In this document: positions 1 to 11,629 of the stretch, one piece after another
How the letters are laid out: each line of letters begins with the position of its first letter
Position numbering within the stretch: position 1 is the first letter of the stretch
Assembly: GCF_047948215.1 (NCBI RefSeq)
Contig: NC_134460.1
Span: 153,784,305-153,848,304, forward strand
Reading direction: 5' to 3'
Length of the DNA stretch: 64,000 nt
Origin: Lycorma delicatula
Taxonomy: Eukaryota; Arthropoda; Insecta; Hemiptera; Fulgoridae
Made by a program: the position numbers and the translations under genes
The notes under the pieces: model-generated
Seen by the model: the letters and a program-made list of their open reading frames with translations, nothing else
What the model was told of the DNA's origin: nothing
The model's database searches: none

Positions 1-1052
1 TTCATTTCGTTGGCCTTTTTTTATAATTTCAAGGTGTCCAACACAGATTTCCCAAGATTAACAGAGATTTCAAGGGTATCTCTTATTTGTGGTGTGTAGT
101 GAAATTGTAAATATACTCATATGCATGAACAATAATTAAGTACAGGACCCGATGTACAGAATGAGACTGTAGTCATACTGACTTTCAAAGATCACTATTA
201 CTTTGAGAGAATTTTTTTGTATCACGCCTTACATTACTTTAGATAAAATGAACCATTTTTAAGTTCCGTTGTGATAAATTTACAAATTATCATTAAAGTA
301 AAATAAATAAACAAAAAAATACTGTAATAATTCTGTTTCATATTGATTTTATAAAATGAGCTACATGTTGAACTGCTTTCATCTGAAAATGTTTGTGTTG
401 TTGTCCTTAACTAGTGTATATAATTATCACAGAACAACTTTGATTTCTTTTTTTGACTCATTAATTCAGTGATAGATCGGTATTATGTCCTATTCTGTTA
501 TTCACCAATGACTTTTGTGATTTTTAGAACCATTTATAAAATTCTCTATTAATAAATTTCTGTAATTATTCTCATTCAAGTAAAGTGTTCTTTGTAATTT
601 GCAACTCTAAGCATGCTCTTCTCAAGCCTATTTTTAAGGTTAATTGTATAATATAGTTCTGACAAAAAAAAAAATTGTAAAGGATCAAATCAAACATGCT
701 TTTAGTTTCTATACTTTATATTTTTAAAGTATATATTAAAATCAATTTGAACTAAAAATACTGTGTTCAATAGTTTAAGAAAATCTCTTGAGGAAATGAA
801 TTGTCAGTTGAGCAAAAGATTTAAGTCCTTTATATGGGTAGATTAGTGAAAGATTTTCCTGTAAAGAGTGAGGATAGATTACTACTGTATGTGATGGATT
901 TATTCCATGCATTTGTTGCAATATTACATTACATTCCAGTATTATCATAAAGTTGTCTTATCATTTATAAAGACTAAATTAATAAAAAAGACTGTAAAAG
1001 AAGAATTTTTAAATATAATTATTTAAGCAATTTTTACTTTATATGCATTCTA
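1..1052. other. AT-rich non-coding, probable syntrophin intron
   Basis: I see no gene, RNA or recognisable mobile element here. The sequence is strongly AT-rich with short poly-A and poly-T runs. Because a spliced syntrophin exon begins at 2981 on the + strand, and because it starts in mid-codon, this stretch is probably intronic. That placement is inferred. Confidence 0.5.
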
Positions 1053-1865
1053 CAAGGATGAATCAAATATAAACCAGAATTTTTGTTGTCGTTGATGCAC
1101 CACTAATGGAGAGAGTCATGGCTTCTCAGTATTGTACGTAGGGATGCGTGGAGAGGATCTCATTCATAGAAAGCCAGCTCACTACTTTTTTCTAGTCAGT
1201 ATCACAATGTCAAAGCAGGAGATATCAATGCGCATTGCACAAAGTATTATTATTAAATTTCTCATGACAGAGGGTGTGAAATCATCCAAAATTTTGATAA
1301 CACTTCAGGCACTGTTCGGGAACAACACTAAAAAATGCTTAAGTGTATGATTAAAATAAGCAGTTTTCGGAAGGATGGGAACTAGTTGAAAATGAAGGTC
1401 ACCAATATCATCCATGGACAAGTGCTACTGCTGAAAATGTTCTCGTGGTTTGTTGCTTTATCGAGGATGACCGTCAATTACCAATTGCAGAAGTTACTTC
1501 TGAGATCGGAATAAGCTGTGGTAGTGCTCAGGTAATCATTACTGGCAAGCTTGAATTTAAAAAAGCAGCAGCACAATGGGTCCCTCATCTTCTCATCGAA
1601 GGTCAGAAGCTCTATCGGCTAGAGTTGTGCCAACGGTTGTTGAGTTGTTACCAAGCTGAAGGAGAATTTTTTTTACATCGAATTATATGACCTGTGATGA
1701 AATGTGGAACTCAACTCTCAGCCGGAAAGGTTCTGGCCACAGTATTTTTTGATTTTAAAAGGAGTTCTGCATGTTGATTTTCTCCATGAATGTCGTACAG
1801 TGAATTATGCGTATTACTGCCAACTTTTAGATGAAGCAAAACTCACATATTCAAAAAAGATGTTG
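1053..1865 (+). mobile_element. Mariner-family transposase relic, 3' truncated
   Basis: Broken reading frames between about 1132 and 1860 read in order as a mariner transposase. They give a helix-turn-helix N-terminus (IIIKFLMTEGVKSSKI near 1246-1293), then a middle part with ISCGSAQVIITGKL and AAQWVPHLL (about 1513-1602). A TCDE motif (about 1690-1701) matches the position of the first catalytic aspartate (family TGDE). A stretch near 1800-1850 ending in YYCQLLDEAKL follows. Frameshifts lie near 1350-1440 and 1688. The 5' end looks preserved: TA followed by CAAGGATGAATCAAATATAA at 1053, a mariner-style terminal repeat. I find no matching inverted copy downstream, and the YSPDLAPSD-type block is missing, so the 3' third was lost. 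Non-functional. Confidence 0.8.
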
Positions 1866-2980
1866 AATTTTAAATATTAAATAATTTAATTGTATTGAAA
1901 ATAAATTCTTAATTCCTAGTCTTTAAGATAAACTTAATAGCTTTTTTCAGTAATTTGTAATTGATTCTGTAATCTTTTTCAGTAATTTTTTAATTAATTT
2001 ATAATTGAACCTAACATCACTCAGATTAAAGTGATATACATATCTGGAATCTTTAAATACAACACATAACACATTTTTGAAAATAACACAGTCTTAATTA
2101 TAATATAAATAGTAAGAAACTAAAAATTAGTGAAAATAAAAATTTAATTCTATTCTAAATCATAATTCATCATTTTAAAATTTCAATTCTTAAACTATAA
2201 TAATGGACATCTTATCATAATTTATTGAGTCTCACATCTTATGTTTGTTGTAAGTTGGGCATCAGATGAGAGGATCGTATGGTGAACTATATAACGTGCA
2301 TCATGTATGTAAGCTTTCAAACACACAAACACTTGCATACTAGTTTTTTTTTTGCATTTTACTTATAAAATGTACATAAAGAGTTTGTATGCTCTGTTAT
2401 ATACTAACATTTAATATTAGAAGTATGCTTGTTTGTTATGTTATATGATATTTATATGTTACAAAACTTTACCAGGGGCCTAGAATAATCTGCTGTCCTA
2501 TTGTCTATTAGAAGTTGTGGAGTATGAGCCACAGATTGACAGGACAGCAGCTTATTCAACTGCCATGGTAGCTCTCCAAGAAAAACGAAATGAAGGGTTC
2601 TGCAAGATCAACTCTCAAAAAGTCTGCCTCTGATATGGGTGGATCAGGATAGTTCAAAATTATATTTTACGGCTATTGTAAAGCATATTTTTAAAAATTG
2701 CATAGTAAAACCACAATTTAAGTTCACTATACATTGAGCGTTAGTTAAATATTGAATTTTTTGTTAGAAGGATTCAAGTTCAATTTATATGCTTTGTTTT
2801 CTGAAATTCTAGAATGGTAAGCCTGTTGTTGCATTTTCAGACTGCATTCATTTATCAACAAAAGCATTATGCTATTTGTTGAAATTCATCATTAAAAATG
2901 TTTTCACCTGATTTGAATTTAAAAAAAAAACTATGAAATTTTTGTATTGAATTCTAATCCAATCTGATTTTATTTAATAG
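1866..2980. other. AT-rich intron sequence
   Basis: No gene is supported. The stretch is AT-rich and ends in a pyrimidine-biased tract and AG (2979-2980), the splice acceptor of the syntrophin exon. A short inverted repeat at 2483-2557 is listed separately. Confidence 0.6.
2483..2557. repeat. Short imperfect inverted repeat
   Basis: The arm at 2483-2499 (GAATAATCTGCTGTCCT) pairs with 2541-2557, whose reverse complement differs at one position. The loop is about 41 nt. It is unusually GC-rich for its surroundings. It could be the end of a degraded DNA transposon or a stem in the intron RNA; I cannot tell which. Confidence 0.6.
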
Positions 2981-3171
2981 GATGTATATGGCAAGGTCAA
3001 CCCTGTCAGCTTATTCTACATTTTGAAGATGGATTTAGTCTTTTAGAAGCACCTGGCACAAATAGAGAACCAAAGACCCTGTGGAGTTTTCCGTTTGAAC
3101 GATTGAGAACATCAGCCGATGATGGTACCAGAATCCTTTGGTTGGATTTTGGTGGAGATGAAGGAGAGATA
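2981..3171 (+). CDS. Syn1: Syntrophin (alpha/beta type), penultimate coding exon
   Basis: This exon encodes part of the C-terminal syntrophin-unique region of the dystrophin-associated adaptor that links dystrophin or dystrobrevin to membrane channels and signalling proteins. Reading from 2983, the 63 codons contain CIWQGQPCQL, then TLWSFPFERLRTSADDG and ILWLDFGGDEGEI, which match the alpha/beta-syntrophin pattern (WQG...PFERL..S.DDG...LDFGG.EGEI) better than the gamma type. The exon is bounded by tttaatag upstream and a consensus gtaagt donor at 3172. It begins with the last two bases of a split codon (phase 1 intron before it) and ends on a complete codon. The next exon (8143) continues in frame with the expected residues. 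The PDZ and first PH domains lie outside the window. The Syn1 symbol follows the Drosophila alpha/beta orthologue and is my inference. Confidence 0.9.
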
Positions 3172-3529
3172 GTAAGTGATGGTATAAATTTGTTTTTGTA
3201 TGAAATTTAGTTTTTTACATCATTAAGATTATGTTCAAGAAACTTTTACAGAAAGTAAAAACTTTCTTTATGAAAAAACACAAGAATTACAACCATTTAA
3301 CTGTTAGAAAATATATTTGCTGCTTTTAGCTCCCATAATAAGAGTACAAAAAAAGAAACACAATCCTGTATTGTCTAACAGTTTGTAAACAAACCTACCC
3401 AGATGGTTGTTTGTCTATTTATCTATTTATTTTGAAACTATAATTTTTTTGTATTTTGTTGCCGCATACACACTGAGCTTCATATTGGCGAGCACAATGC
3501 TGGCCATTCAAATGTCAATGGGAGTACAG

Positions 3530-3990
3530 TATATTTATGCACCTGCACAAGCACCATTCTCCACCAAGCCAGCTGATCGTGCAACATAATACCCCACCAC
3601 ATTGGCTCAACCCCCATCACGCTTTGCCATTTATATAAGACAGTGTCATTACTGTGAAAATTAATTTGTCGCTGACCACCACCTGGAGAAGAAGATGGAA
3701 GAATTTCCCTGGCTGGCTCAACATAGGACCTCCTGGCAGATGCCAACATTCCCAACGGAGCACCAGGCCTTGCCGGGCTGCTGAGGTAACCTGTGAACCG
3801 CTGAGTAGGCGCAGGTGCTATCTTCCCCAGCTTGCCAGGCTCCAAGCACCGTGGCCGCCAGGCTGATCAACAGGTCCAGCATCAGATTACTCAGGGAGAA
3901 TTGCCTTGACCGCACTGGCAGAGACAACCAATGCCGACCTGACACTGCGGGGGGTACTTCAACATGCAACGTAGGCTAGGATGATTGGAT
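3530..3990. other. GC-rich island in syntrophin intron, unidentified
   Basis: This block is clearly richer in G and C than everything around it, and long frames are open on both strands across 3480-3970. None of the translations matches a family I know. It lies about 450 bp upstream of the R1-clade relic, so it could be that element's 5' leader or a separate retroposed piece. No promoter or splice evidence is visible. Confidence 0.35.
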
Positions 3991-4450
3991 TGTGTAGGCT
4001 CTGACAAATTTATTTACAATTACGTTTTTTTTCAGTTGAATTCAAAAGTATCTTTATTTGATACTTTCATAATGGATTAATTTTTTTTTTTTTGTTTTTG
4101 TTTTGATTTTAAGTGTTTAAGGTAATATAATATTTATTTGTGTAATTTTAGTTGTTTAGGTAACCTTATGGCTATCTAGACTTTGTGCTAGATAAGTGAT
4201 ATATTTATCTATTTATATGTGGTGACTTGGAATGACTAAGATAGTTTATTTTTTAGTTGTATTTAAGTTATTAATTTATTTTGTTTTCTTGTTTTGTTTA
4301 TTAGGAACCACTAGGCAACGACTTCATTTACACTGTTTCCCATCGGGTGCTTTTTGTGCTTACTTGTTTGTTATTGGCCGACTTTATTTTGTTAACATAC
4401 TTTGTTTTTCTCCATTGATTGTTATTTTTTTATAACATTAGTGTGTATTT

Positions 4451-5955
4451 GTGGGTTCATCCATTTCAGATAATTCAATTTCAGAGATTTCAGAAATGTT
4501 TGAAACTATGGGAAGAAGGGGCAAGTCCAAGCAGATCAAACGGCGTTGGAAGCGATTGAGGTTAGGCATTACAAATCTTGTTCTTCTGGGGAGGAAGAGT
4601 CATGAGTGGGTACTTCAGGTACCTCGTGGGGCATTAAAGACAGGGATCAATTAATCATTGAAGAGTTTAGTAAAGGTGTTGGATGGAAGTGTTGGAGATT
4701 TGGTCCTGCTTACGCGGGCCTTTCAGGAAAAGTGTGACATTCTTCTCCAATTTTTCAGCGACTCTAAAAATTCATCGGCCTCTTTGCAGAGTAAGGTTAT
4801 TCCCAACATTAAGGAACTAAAACCTGTAGTTGAAGCCTTGGTGAAGGGATATGAATATATCCCTGTATATGTTGGCTGGCAAAAGAAGTAGTGGTACGAG
4901 AGATGGTTCCTGCCCCTACTTCAGACTTGCAGCAGGGATTGCTTCAGTGTAAACAGTATGCTGAGGTGCTAAAAGAAAAGCAGGAGACCAGTCTGCCCCA
5001 GAAACAGCCAGAGGTTGTGTTTGTCAACCTAAAGGAGGGGTCAGCTTCAAAAACAAGCAAAGAGATGAAGGACAAGTTTCATATCATCCTTAGACAAAAG
5101 AGGCAGAACCTGAAAATTCAGAGCATTACAGAAACGAAAAAGGGGTTAGTCATCAGTGCTAATGACAAGGACAGGTCATCTCAGACAACCTCAGAATCAG
5201 AAAATTTGACATGAAAGTCGACCCTAAAGGCAAGAGGTATCCAAAAGTAATAGTTGATGACATAGATCGATGGTTGTCTGAGGAAGAGTTGATGGCTCTC
5301 ATTAGGGAGCAAAATACTCTGATGGACAAGGCTACATTAAATTCCGAATGTCAATTACTGTTTAAATAGGTAGTCACAAGACAGAGTGCTACCACGGTAT
5401 TTTTGAGGTAAGTTCTAAACTTTTTGTCATCTTCACTGCAGACGGCAGATTGTTTGTCGACTTCTCTTCTTGTAAGGTCAAGGAGTATTTAGATCATTGA
5501 TTCCCAAAGTGGTCCAGGTGGACCCCCAGGGGTCCACGGGAGACGGGGTCTATGTTGGCGTGACAAAATAATGGGGGTTCACAATTCGTAAGCGAAATTG
5601 GAGGAAATATGGTAGAAATGTAACTGCAGGGGGTCCACCGTAACCAGCAGAATTTTGAAAGTGGTCTATGAGAAAAATAAGTTTGGGAACCTCTGATTTA
5701 GATGTACAATGATGTTTTAAGTGCTACAGAAATGGTCAGAGGACTAAGTTCTACAATCATCCTGTACTCTGTGCTCATTATAGAGAAAAGAGACACAACC
5801 GTGAGGAGTGTCCAAAGAAGTCAGAGGGTCCAACTTGTGTTAATTGTAAATGTCTGTGGAAGGATCACAGGCACTCACTGTAAACAGCAAAGATCGTGGG
5901 TGTTATCTGAGAATTCTCAATATTTATTACAATTATCTATCGTTAAATGGTTAGA
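4451..5955 (+). pseudogene. R1-clade retrotransposon relic, ORF1 (gag) remnant
   Basis: Broken frames at 4451-4654, 4658-4891, 4891-5214 and beyond form a degraded ORF1 of a non-LTR retrotransposon. It is basic near the start (MGRRGKSKQIKRRWKRL) and glutamine/lysine-rich in the middle. After the MITE insertion it has cysteine-histidine knuckle remnants near 5705-5880 (CSKCYRNGQRTKFYNHPVLC, then CPKKSEGPTCVNC). This gag layout, followed directly by an endonuclease frame, fits R1-type elements. Stops and frameshifts are frequent, so the copy is old. The assignment of 4451-5214 rests mainly on its position. Confidence 0.6.
5495..5695. mobile_element. Non-autonomous hAT MITE, 201 bp
   Basis: The element has hAT-type ends: CATTGATTCCCAAAGTGG on the left, and on the right the complement of CAGAGGTTCCCAAACTT. 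It is flanked by a perfect 8-bp duplication ATTTAGAT (5487-5494 and 5696-5703), the target-site size made by hAT transposases. A 20-nt near-palindrome built on GTGGACCCC (5518-5537) lies just inside the left end. There is no coding capacity. It interrupts the R1 relic's gag frame and so is younger than that element. The CAGnGGTTCCCAAA termini recall the Charlie/SPIN group, but that placement is inference. Confidence 0.9.
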
Positions 5956-7772
5956 GTTGGTCAATTAAATGTACAGGGTGCTTACGTAGTTCATATTGAG
6001 CTTGGTGAGATTGTGTTATGTAAAAGGTTAGATGTTGTTTTTGTCCAGTGATCTGCCAGTTTTTTTTTGTAAGAAAATTCTATTGCGGTTCAAATAGCAT
6101 GTCCGCTGTTATGTGCAGAAAGGAACTTGATTGTGTTTTCATTCGGCAGCTCTCAAATATTCATCATGTTGTTGTACATGTGGATGTTCAGAAATTGCAT
6201 CTGTATGTTGCTAGCTCATATTTCCAGTATAGAGATCCTGCTGATCGTCATCTTGAGGTCTGAGATAAAATCCTACGATTCTCTGGTTCTAGTCCAATCC
6301 TTATTGGTGCAGATGTTAATGCTAAGTCACAAATGTGGCACAACAGTTCCACTGATAATGCCAGTGAATTAATAAAGGGCTTTTTAGCCCAGTATGGTCT
6401 ACAGGTATATAATGTACCGGTGAGTTGCCCACCTACGCAGGTATGGTAGATGGGCGTCAGTTGTTTGGTGGAATGAATATCGATGTTACCGTTGATAGAT
6501 CTATTCCTGCCAATGTTTGTAAATGGAAGGTAGTTGATGATTCCTCAAGTGTTCATCGATTGATTGTCTGTGAGATTGTTGGTGGCTTAAGAGAGTGCTA
6601 CCGATGTAACATTCCGGTTCAGCAGAGTCATTTCTTGTACAGGTATACTGACTGGAGGAAATCTGTTAACTTTCTTTCAACCAGAATCTTAATTTTCCTT
6701 TTGGATTGGAATATGGTTGTTTTGCATCTGAAGGACCTGGTAGAGGGTTTGTATCAGCGGCTTTTATTGGTGCTTCTGAGTGTTCAATTCCCTGTAGTTC
6801 AGGTCGAGAGAGGTTTGCATCGTGGTGGAGTAAGGAGTTGTCAGCCTTAAATAGAGCTGTCTACCGTTTACAAAGAGTGTCTCAGCATGAGGGTGATCTG
6901 GAATGGTGAGCAGTCCTTGAGCTGAATATAGATATCTCATTATCATACAGTTCAGACTGCAAAGAGGGATTCCTGGTTTTCCTTTATTCATGAGCAGGCA
7001 AACAAGGATCCCTGGGCCACGGTATATAGGGTCTTGGGACACAAAAGACGAAGTGCTTTCTGTCTACTCTCTCGACCAGGTTTGTAGTTTCAGACAAGTC
7101 TGAAATTCTACACAATTACTTGATGATTTACTGCTTGATGATAATGAAGCTGGAGAGACCGCATACCACCCGTGGGTATGGCTTAAGGTTTTAGTCTGCA
7201 AGGCTATTATGCTATATGCGGCACCTGTTTGGATGAATAGGCTAAAATATAAAAGCTATCAGGACATATTATTGAGGGTTCAACGCTTTACTTTGTTAAC
7301 GGTAACGGGTGGTTACTGTACTATTTCTGAGGAGGCAATCTTGGTGATCGCAGATGTGAAGCAGATAGATTTGATCGCATCTGAGAAGCAACTGCATTAT
7401 GTTGCTAAGAAGTTTGGTGAGTTGACTTCAGATAAAATTTGAGAGATTGAACAATATGGCAATGCCTTGTGGCAGGCTAAATGGGATGAGACGAAGGGTG
7501 GGCGTTTTACGCACGATCTCTTTCCAAATTTGCTACACACCTCTTGGGTACACCCTAATAAATATGTGATGGAATTTCTTTTTGGCCACGGTGCTTTCAG
7601 GGACAGACTGCAGATATTCAGCCTGGTTGATTCTTGGATGTATCCTCAGTGCGGACAACTGGATGATGCTTACCGTGTTCTTTATGATCGCTCAAAGTAC
7701 GAGTTGATGTGCACGGAGACCATCAGTCAGCTTGATCTTCTTGAGTCGGCATTGGATCTCTGTGTAAACTAG
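5956..7772 (+). pseudogene. R1-clade retrotransposon relic, ORF2 with reverse transcriptase deleted
   Basis: This starts as an apurinic-like endonuclease (VGQLNVQGAYV near 5957), continues with IGADVNAKSQMW near 6303-6340 (the GDFN-type motif as GADVN), and reaches SSSVHRLIVCEI near 6540-6590 (the SDHR-type motif, degraded). After about 6960 the sequence jumps to the end of the protein: AIMLYAAPVWMNRL (7203-7244), VQRFTLLTVTGGYCTISEEA, then ALWQAKWDETKGGRFTHDL and the zinc-finger-like tail CGQLDDAYRVLYDRSKY (7651-7701). The central reverse transcriptase, including its YADD block, is absent. Frameshifts occur near 6260-6425 and 7440. The C-terminal pattern is typical of the R1/TRAS/Jockey group; R1 is favoured by likeness to the better copy at 56.4-64 kb. 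Confidence 0.8.
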
Positions 7773-8142
7773 AGAAACCGGACGGAACGGGTAATTGTGA
7801 TGTATATCAGTCTATTTAGCAAAAGAAAGTGTAATCTTTCAAGTAAGGTCGGCATCAGATGTTGTTATTCTTGGAGGTTGTATTCCAGCTTTAGGGTTAC
7901 TTTTATCTCGTGTCAAGCCATCTACAACCGTTTTGTTATGTCATTTAATGTACAAAATTTATTATTAAACCGTTTACAAGAACTGAAAGTTTTCATGTAA
8001 TTATAGAATCGCTGTTAATATATATTAGATTATTCAGTTACCATTATAAATGTAAGATTCAGTGGATGTGTTTTAAATAATTATTATAAGTAAGAAATTG
8101 TTTGATAATCATTTGTCGTTAATTTATTTTTCTTCCTTACAG

Positions 8143-8235
8143 GAGTTAGACTTGGAATGCTGTCCAAAACCGTTGGTATTTATTCTTCATAATTTCCTAT
8201 CTGCTAAAATTCATCGACTGGGATTATTTGCATAG
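8143..8235 (+). CDS. Syn1: Syntrophin (alpha/beta type), terminal coding exon
   Basis: Thirty codons plus TAG complete the C-terminus of syntrophin. The frame carries on directly from the exon ending at 3171, and the residues ([20 protein letters not shown] followed by [10 protein letters not shown]) match the invariant end of alpha/beta syntrophins, where CPKP, HxFLSAK and RLGL are conserved. The acceptor is cttccttacag, ending at 8142. The split of the gene by a 5-kb intron right before this last exon explains the absence of a long ORF here. Gamma syntrophins end differently, which argues against that subtype. Confidence 0.93.
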   Translation, partial: ELDLECCPKPLVFILHNFLSAKIHRLGLFA

Positions 8236-8285
8236 GTTATTCAATTTTTACACGAACAATTTTTGTGACTTGTAAATGAAAAATC

Positions 8286-8291
8286 AATAAA
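8286..8291 (+). terminator. Polyadenylation signal of syntrophin
   Basis: A canonical AATAAA lies 51 nt after the TAG stop, in AT-rich sequence followed by several T-rich stretches. It is the first such signal after the stop and would give a very short 3' UTR. Later AATAAA-like sites exist, so longer transcripts are possible. Confidence 0.6.
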
Positions 8292-11200
8292 CTTAGCACA
8301 AATTTATGAATTTTTATTATAATAAATTATTGTTTGATTAAATTGAGTGAATGCCTGGTATTATAATAATTATTTTCTTTCAAATTTAAGATTAAAAGAA
8401 AACAATATAGTTTATTTTTATCTGAGCTTCCTTCTTTAATGTTTAAAAAATGGTTTTTTTATTCATGTATGTGAATGGTATGGTAATTCTTTTTAATATT
8501 TCATATACATATTATCTATTTGCTGCTGCTTACCCTTTTTTTATCTCAGAATTTTTAAAAGGTTTTCTTACTAAATGTTAAGAATATATTATTATTGTGT
8601 TATTTAAAAAGAAGATTTCCATCTATGTTTAATTTTTGACTTAGGATAATCTACTATTATAAACATTTTATATTTAATAAATTATATATTTCTCGTTAGT
8701 ACTTTTCATGTACAATTTTGGAATAATTATGTTGTGCAGTATGTCAGCCTTTAAAATATAAAATTCCTATAACTAATTATTCATATATATTATTAATATT
8801 TATTAACAACAATGATTGGTGTTTGTTGTTATAATTTGTAAAAATGTAATTAACTCACTCAAAAACTTTTGTACATTTAACCAAACCAATTTATTATGTT
8901 TCTTTTTAACTTTTTTGGGACGATGAAACTTTTGCGTTTTATAATTCTGGCACAAACTTTGTAATAATTTTTGTTAACTCCAAAAATAATTACATTTTTG
9001 TATTAAATGTTTTTGTTTTGGATTAATGTTGATTGATGATTGATTACGTTTTAAACAAAAATATGTAACTGTAAAATTTCAATTAAATTAAAAAAATTAA
9101 TTTTTATTATTGTCTTTCTATTGTCCATCTATATTCAAGAAACTGAGAATATTTTAAAGAAAATGAACATAAAATCTAATTATGTAAAATGTTTAAACCG
9201 TTAATGTTATAAATAAATTAAAGCTCGCTGAGCATTAAAGTTAAAAGTTTTGTTTGTCATACAAGGTTAAAAGAAACAAAACAGAAAATTTAATAAAAAG
9301 TGATGAAACTTTTAGAATGAAACAGTTTATGTTAAAAAAGCCTAATGTTGTTTTGTGCCATATTGTAAAAAAAGCAAAATAAGAAGAAAAAATTAGTGGT
9401 ATAAACCATGTTAAATGTTATAAGGTATTAAAAATATTCAATTTGTAGCAAACCTATAAATTAAACACGGTTATAGACGTGATTATCAAAAATTGAATAA
9501 AACAAACCACGACCCAAAAGGGTTAATTTGCAGTACATTTTATAAATAAATTTATATTTTAAGAAATTGATTACATCAAATACAATTTAAAATTGTTTTG
9601 TATATAATTAATTGGAAAATAATATAATTGTAACATAACCAAAATATACTGTCGAGTACATTTTTTGTTTATATTATCGTCAGTTTTATAAATTTATTGA
9701 TTACAAACATATCAAAATCATTTTTCAAGTATATTATTGATTGTAGATTTTAAACGATTAATTGTAACTAAATCAAACTGAATTTAAAGTTGTCACTTAT
9801 AATTTAGAAAAAAGAATTTTACGTAAAGCTTACCTCCTGGTATAAAATTGGAGTATGCAAATTGTTTTTGAAATCTCGAGGAAATCTTATACAGTACAGT
9901 ATTATATTATTTTTTCCTATTAAAACATAAGTACAACTGAAGACCTATCTCTTGAAAACAACATACTCCTGCTTGTTTTCTTTATATGATATGAATTTTA
10001 TACTGATGCAATTTTTTCATAAGTTTTTACTCTATCCCTCAAGTAATTGTTTTTTAAAAATATTAAAACAACAGTTTTTTGTTGATAATACATCATAACC
10101 TGCTCGCTTAATAGATTTGATAAGATTATATCCCTAGCCTCTTTTAAGAGGATTGAAGGGTGGCAATTTTTTTTCTTTTCATAGTAGTGCTAAGTATATG
10201 CATTAAAAATGTCCAAGAATTTTCTTATTTTTCTACTATATATTTTATCGGATAAGGAATTTCTGAAATATTATAAAGAATAAAGATATTAATATCATTT
10301 GGATGTTTTTATCTTGGTCTTACAACTCATTTTCATAAAGTTTAGTTTTTGAAGATTTACCTGTCAATTACTGGTTTATATATAGTATAACATTTAAAAT
10401 GGATGATTTTTATAAAAATTTTGTCACCCTTTTGTGTAAAAATGCTCTGCTCTTTACTGTGGTGTAATTTAAATCTATTTTCTTTCTTTTTTGCTCTTTA
10501 TTAACGCAAAATGTCTAAAGTAGAAAGATTTTTATTAATTTATTGACTAACTACTGCTTCTTCTGTCACCTCCACACTGGGTCACTGGGCATAGACCTGC
10601 AATCTGTTTAACCAAACCTTACTAACTGTTATGTATCCATTTTATTATTAAAATTAGAGTTAAACTTATTTTGAGATAACCTTTCTTCAGGAGGCTAAGC
10701 TGGTTTTTGATTCTTAAGCCTTCAAATAGCCCTGAGAAAACTTATTTTAGGTAGTATTGGTATACCATTTCATTCATCTGTAAAGTTTAGCCGGTGTTTG
10801 GATCCTTCCATAAAATCAAACAATAAACTGGTAATTCATTTCCTGAAGTTACATGTGAAAGAAGATTTAGAAAAAATCATTCGTTCAGCTATATCTTTCT
10901 CTATAAGTATTGTTTTCTTGAATTTTTATATTACTTTGAACCCACATTAAATTAAGAATAATAATACTCAAAGTAAAGTAATCAAAAAGCTTTTTACCTT
11001 ACGAATCAGAAGTATTGTAATCTATCTATATTATTATAAGGATGTCTTGTAAGTAAATTATAAAAATATGGGTAAACTCTTAAATATATTTTAAATAACT
11101 AATCAGTGAGCAAAACAGTAAGTAATCTATGAAAGCATAAGCTGATGGAAAACAATAAAAATAAGATTGTGAAGATAAAGATGTACCTACATATTTTAAT

Positions 11201-11629
11201 TGTTCTTGCAATCTATTCTGAAGTGATAAAACTGCACTTATGCGTGAGAAAAATTTTATGGTGGTAAAGTTAAATCATGAAAAAATTTAAAAAATTGTTT
11301 TAGTAACTAGTCAAAACTATTAAAATCAACTCCTATCACTTCTAGCATTAATTATTTGTTCCTTATTTCAGGTAGTGTTGATCGGTAAGAATATTACTAC
11401 TGTTTAAGGCTATTGGCGTTCAATTACACATTCAATAGGAAATTACACTTGTCTTTGTTAATTTTTATGACCTACATGAACCAATTTATTAAATATGGCT
11501 TGAGCCATTTGCATTTCTCCTTATTTTAGTGTTTAGAATGCTACTACCTGATTCTTTCTGGTGCAGATTGGAAAATTTTTAATGTTCAATTTTCTGACAA
11601 ATAAGTTACACATATAAATTTAAAAATTC
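8292..11629. other. AT-rich intergenic DNA
   Basis: No gene, RNA or assignable mobile element is supported. Reading frames are short and of low complexity. A mildly GC-richer patch near 10551-10610 has no recognisable coding content. Confidence 0.6.

Larger units (their letters stand above)
3172..8142 (+). other. Last intron of the syntrophin gene
   Basis: The intron is defined by the gtaagt donor at 3172 and the cttccttacag acceptor ending at 8142. It is nearly 5 kb and mostly filled by an R1-clade retrotransposon relic in the same orientation as the gene, which carries a nested hAT MITE. Confidence 0.88.

Noticed and set aside
11404..11425. TTAAGGCTATTGGCGTTCAA as the missing end of the first piggyBac
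   Set aside because: The match to the preserved terminus CCCTTTGCCAGTCAA is weak and needs gaps and several mismatches.
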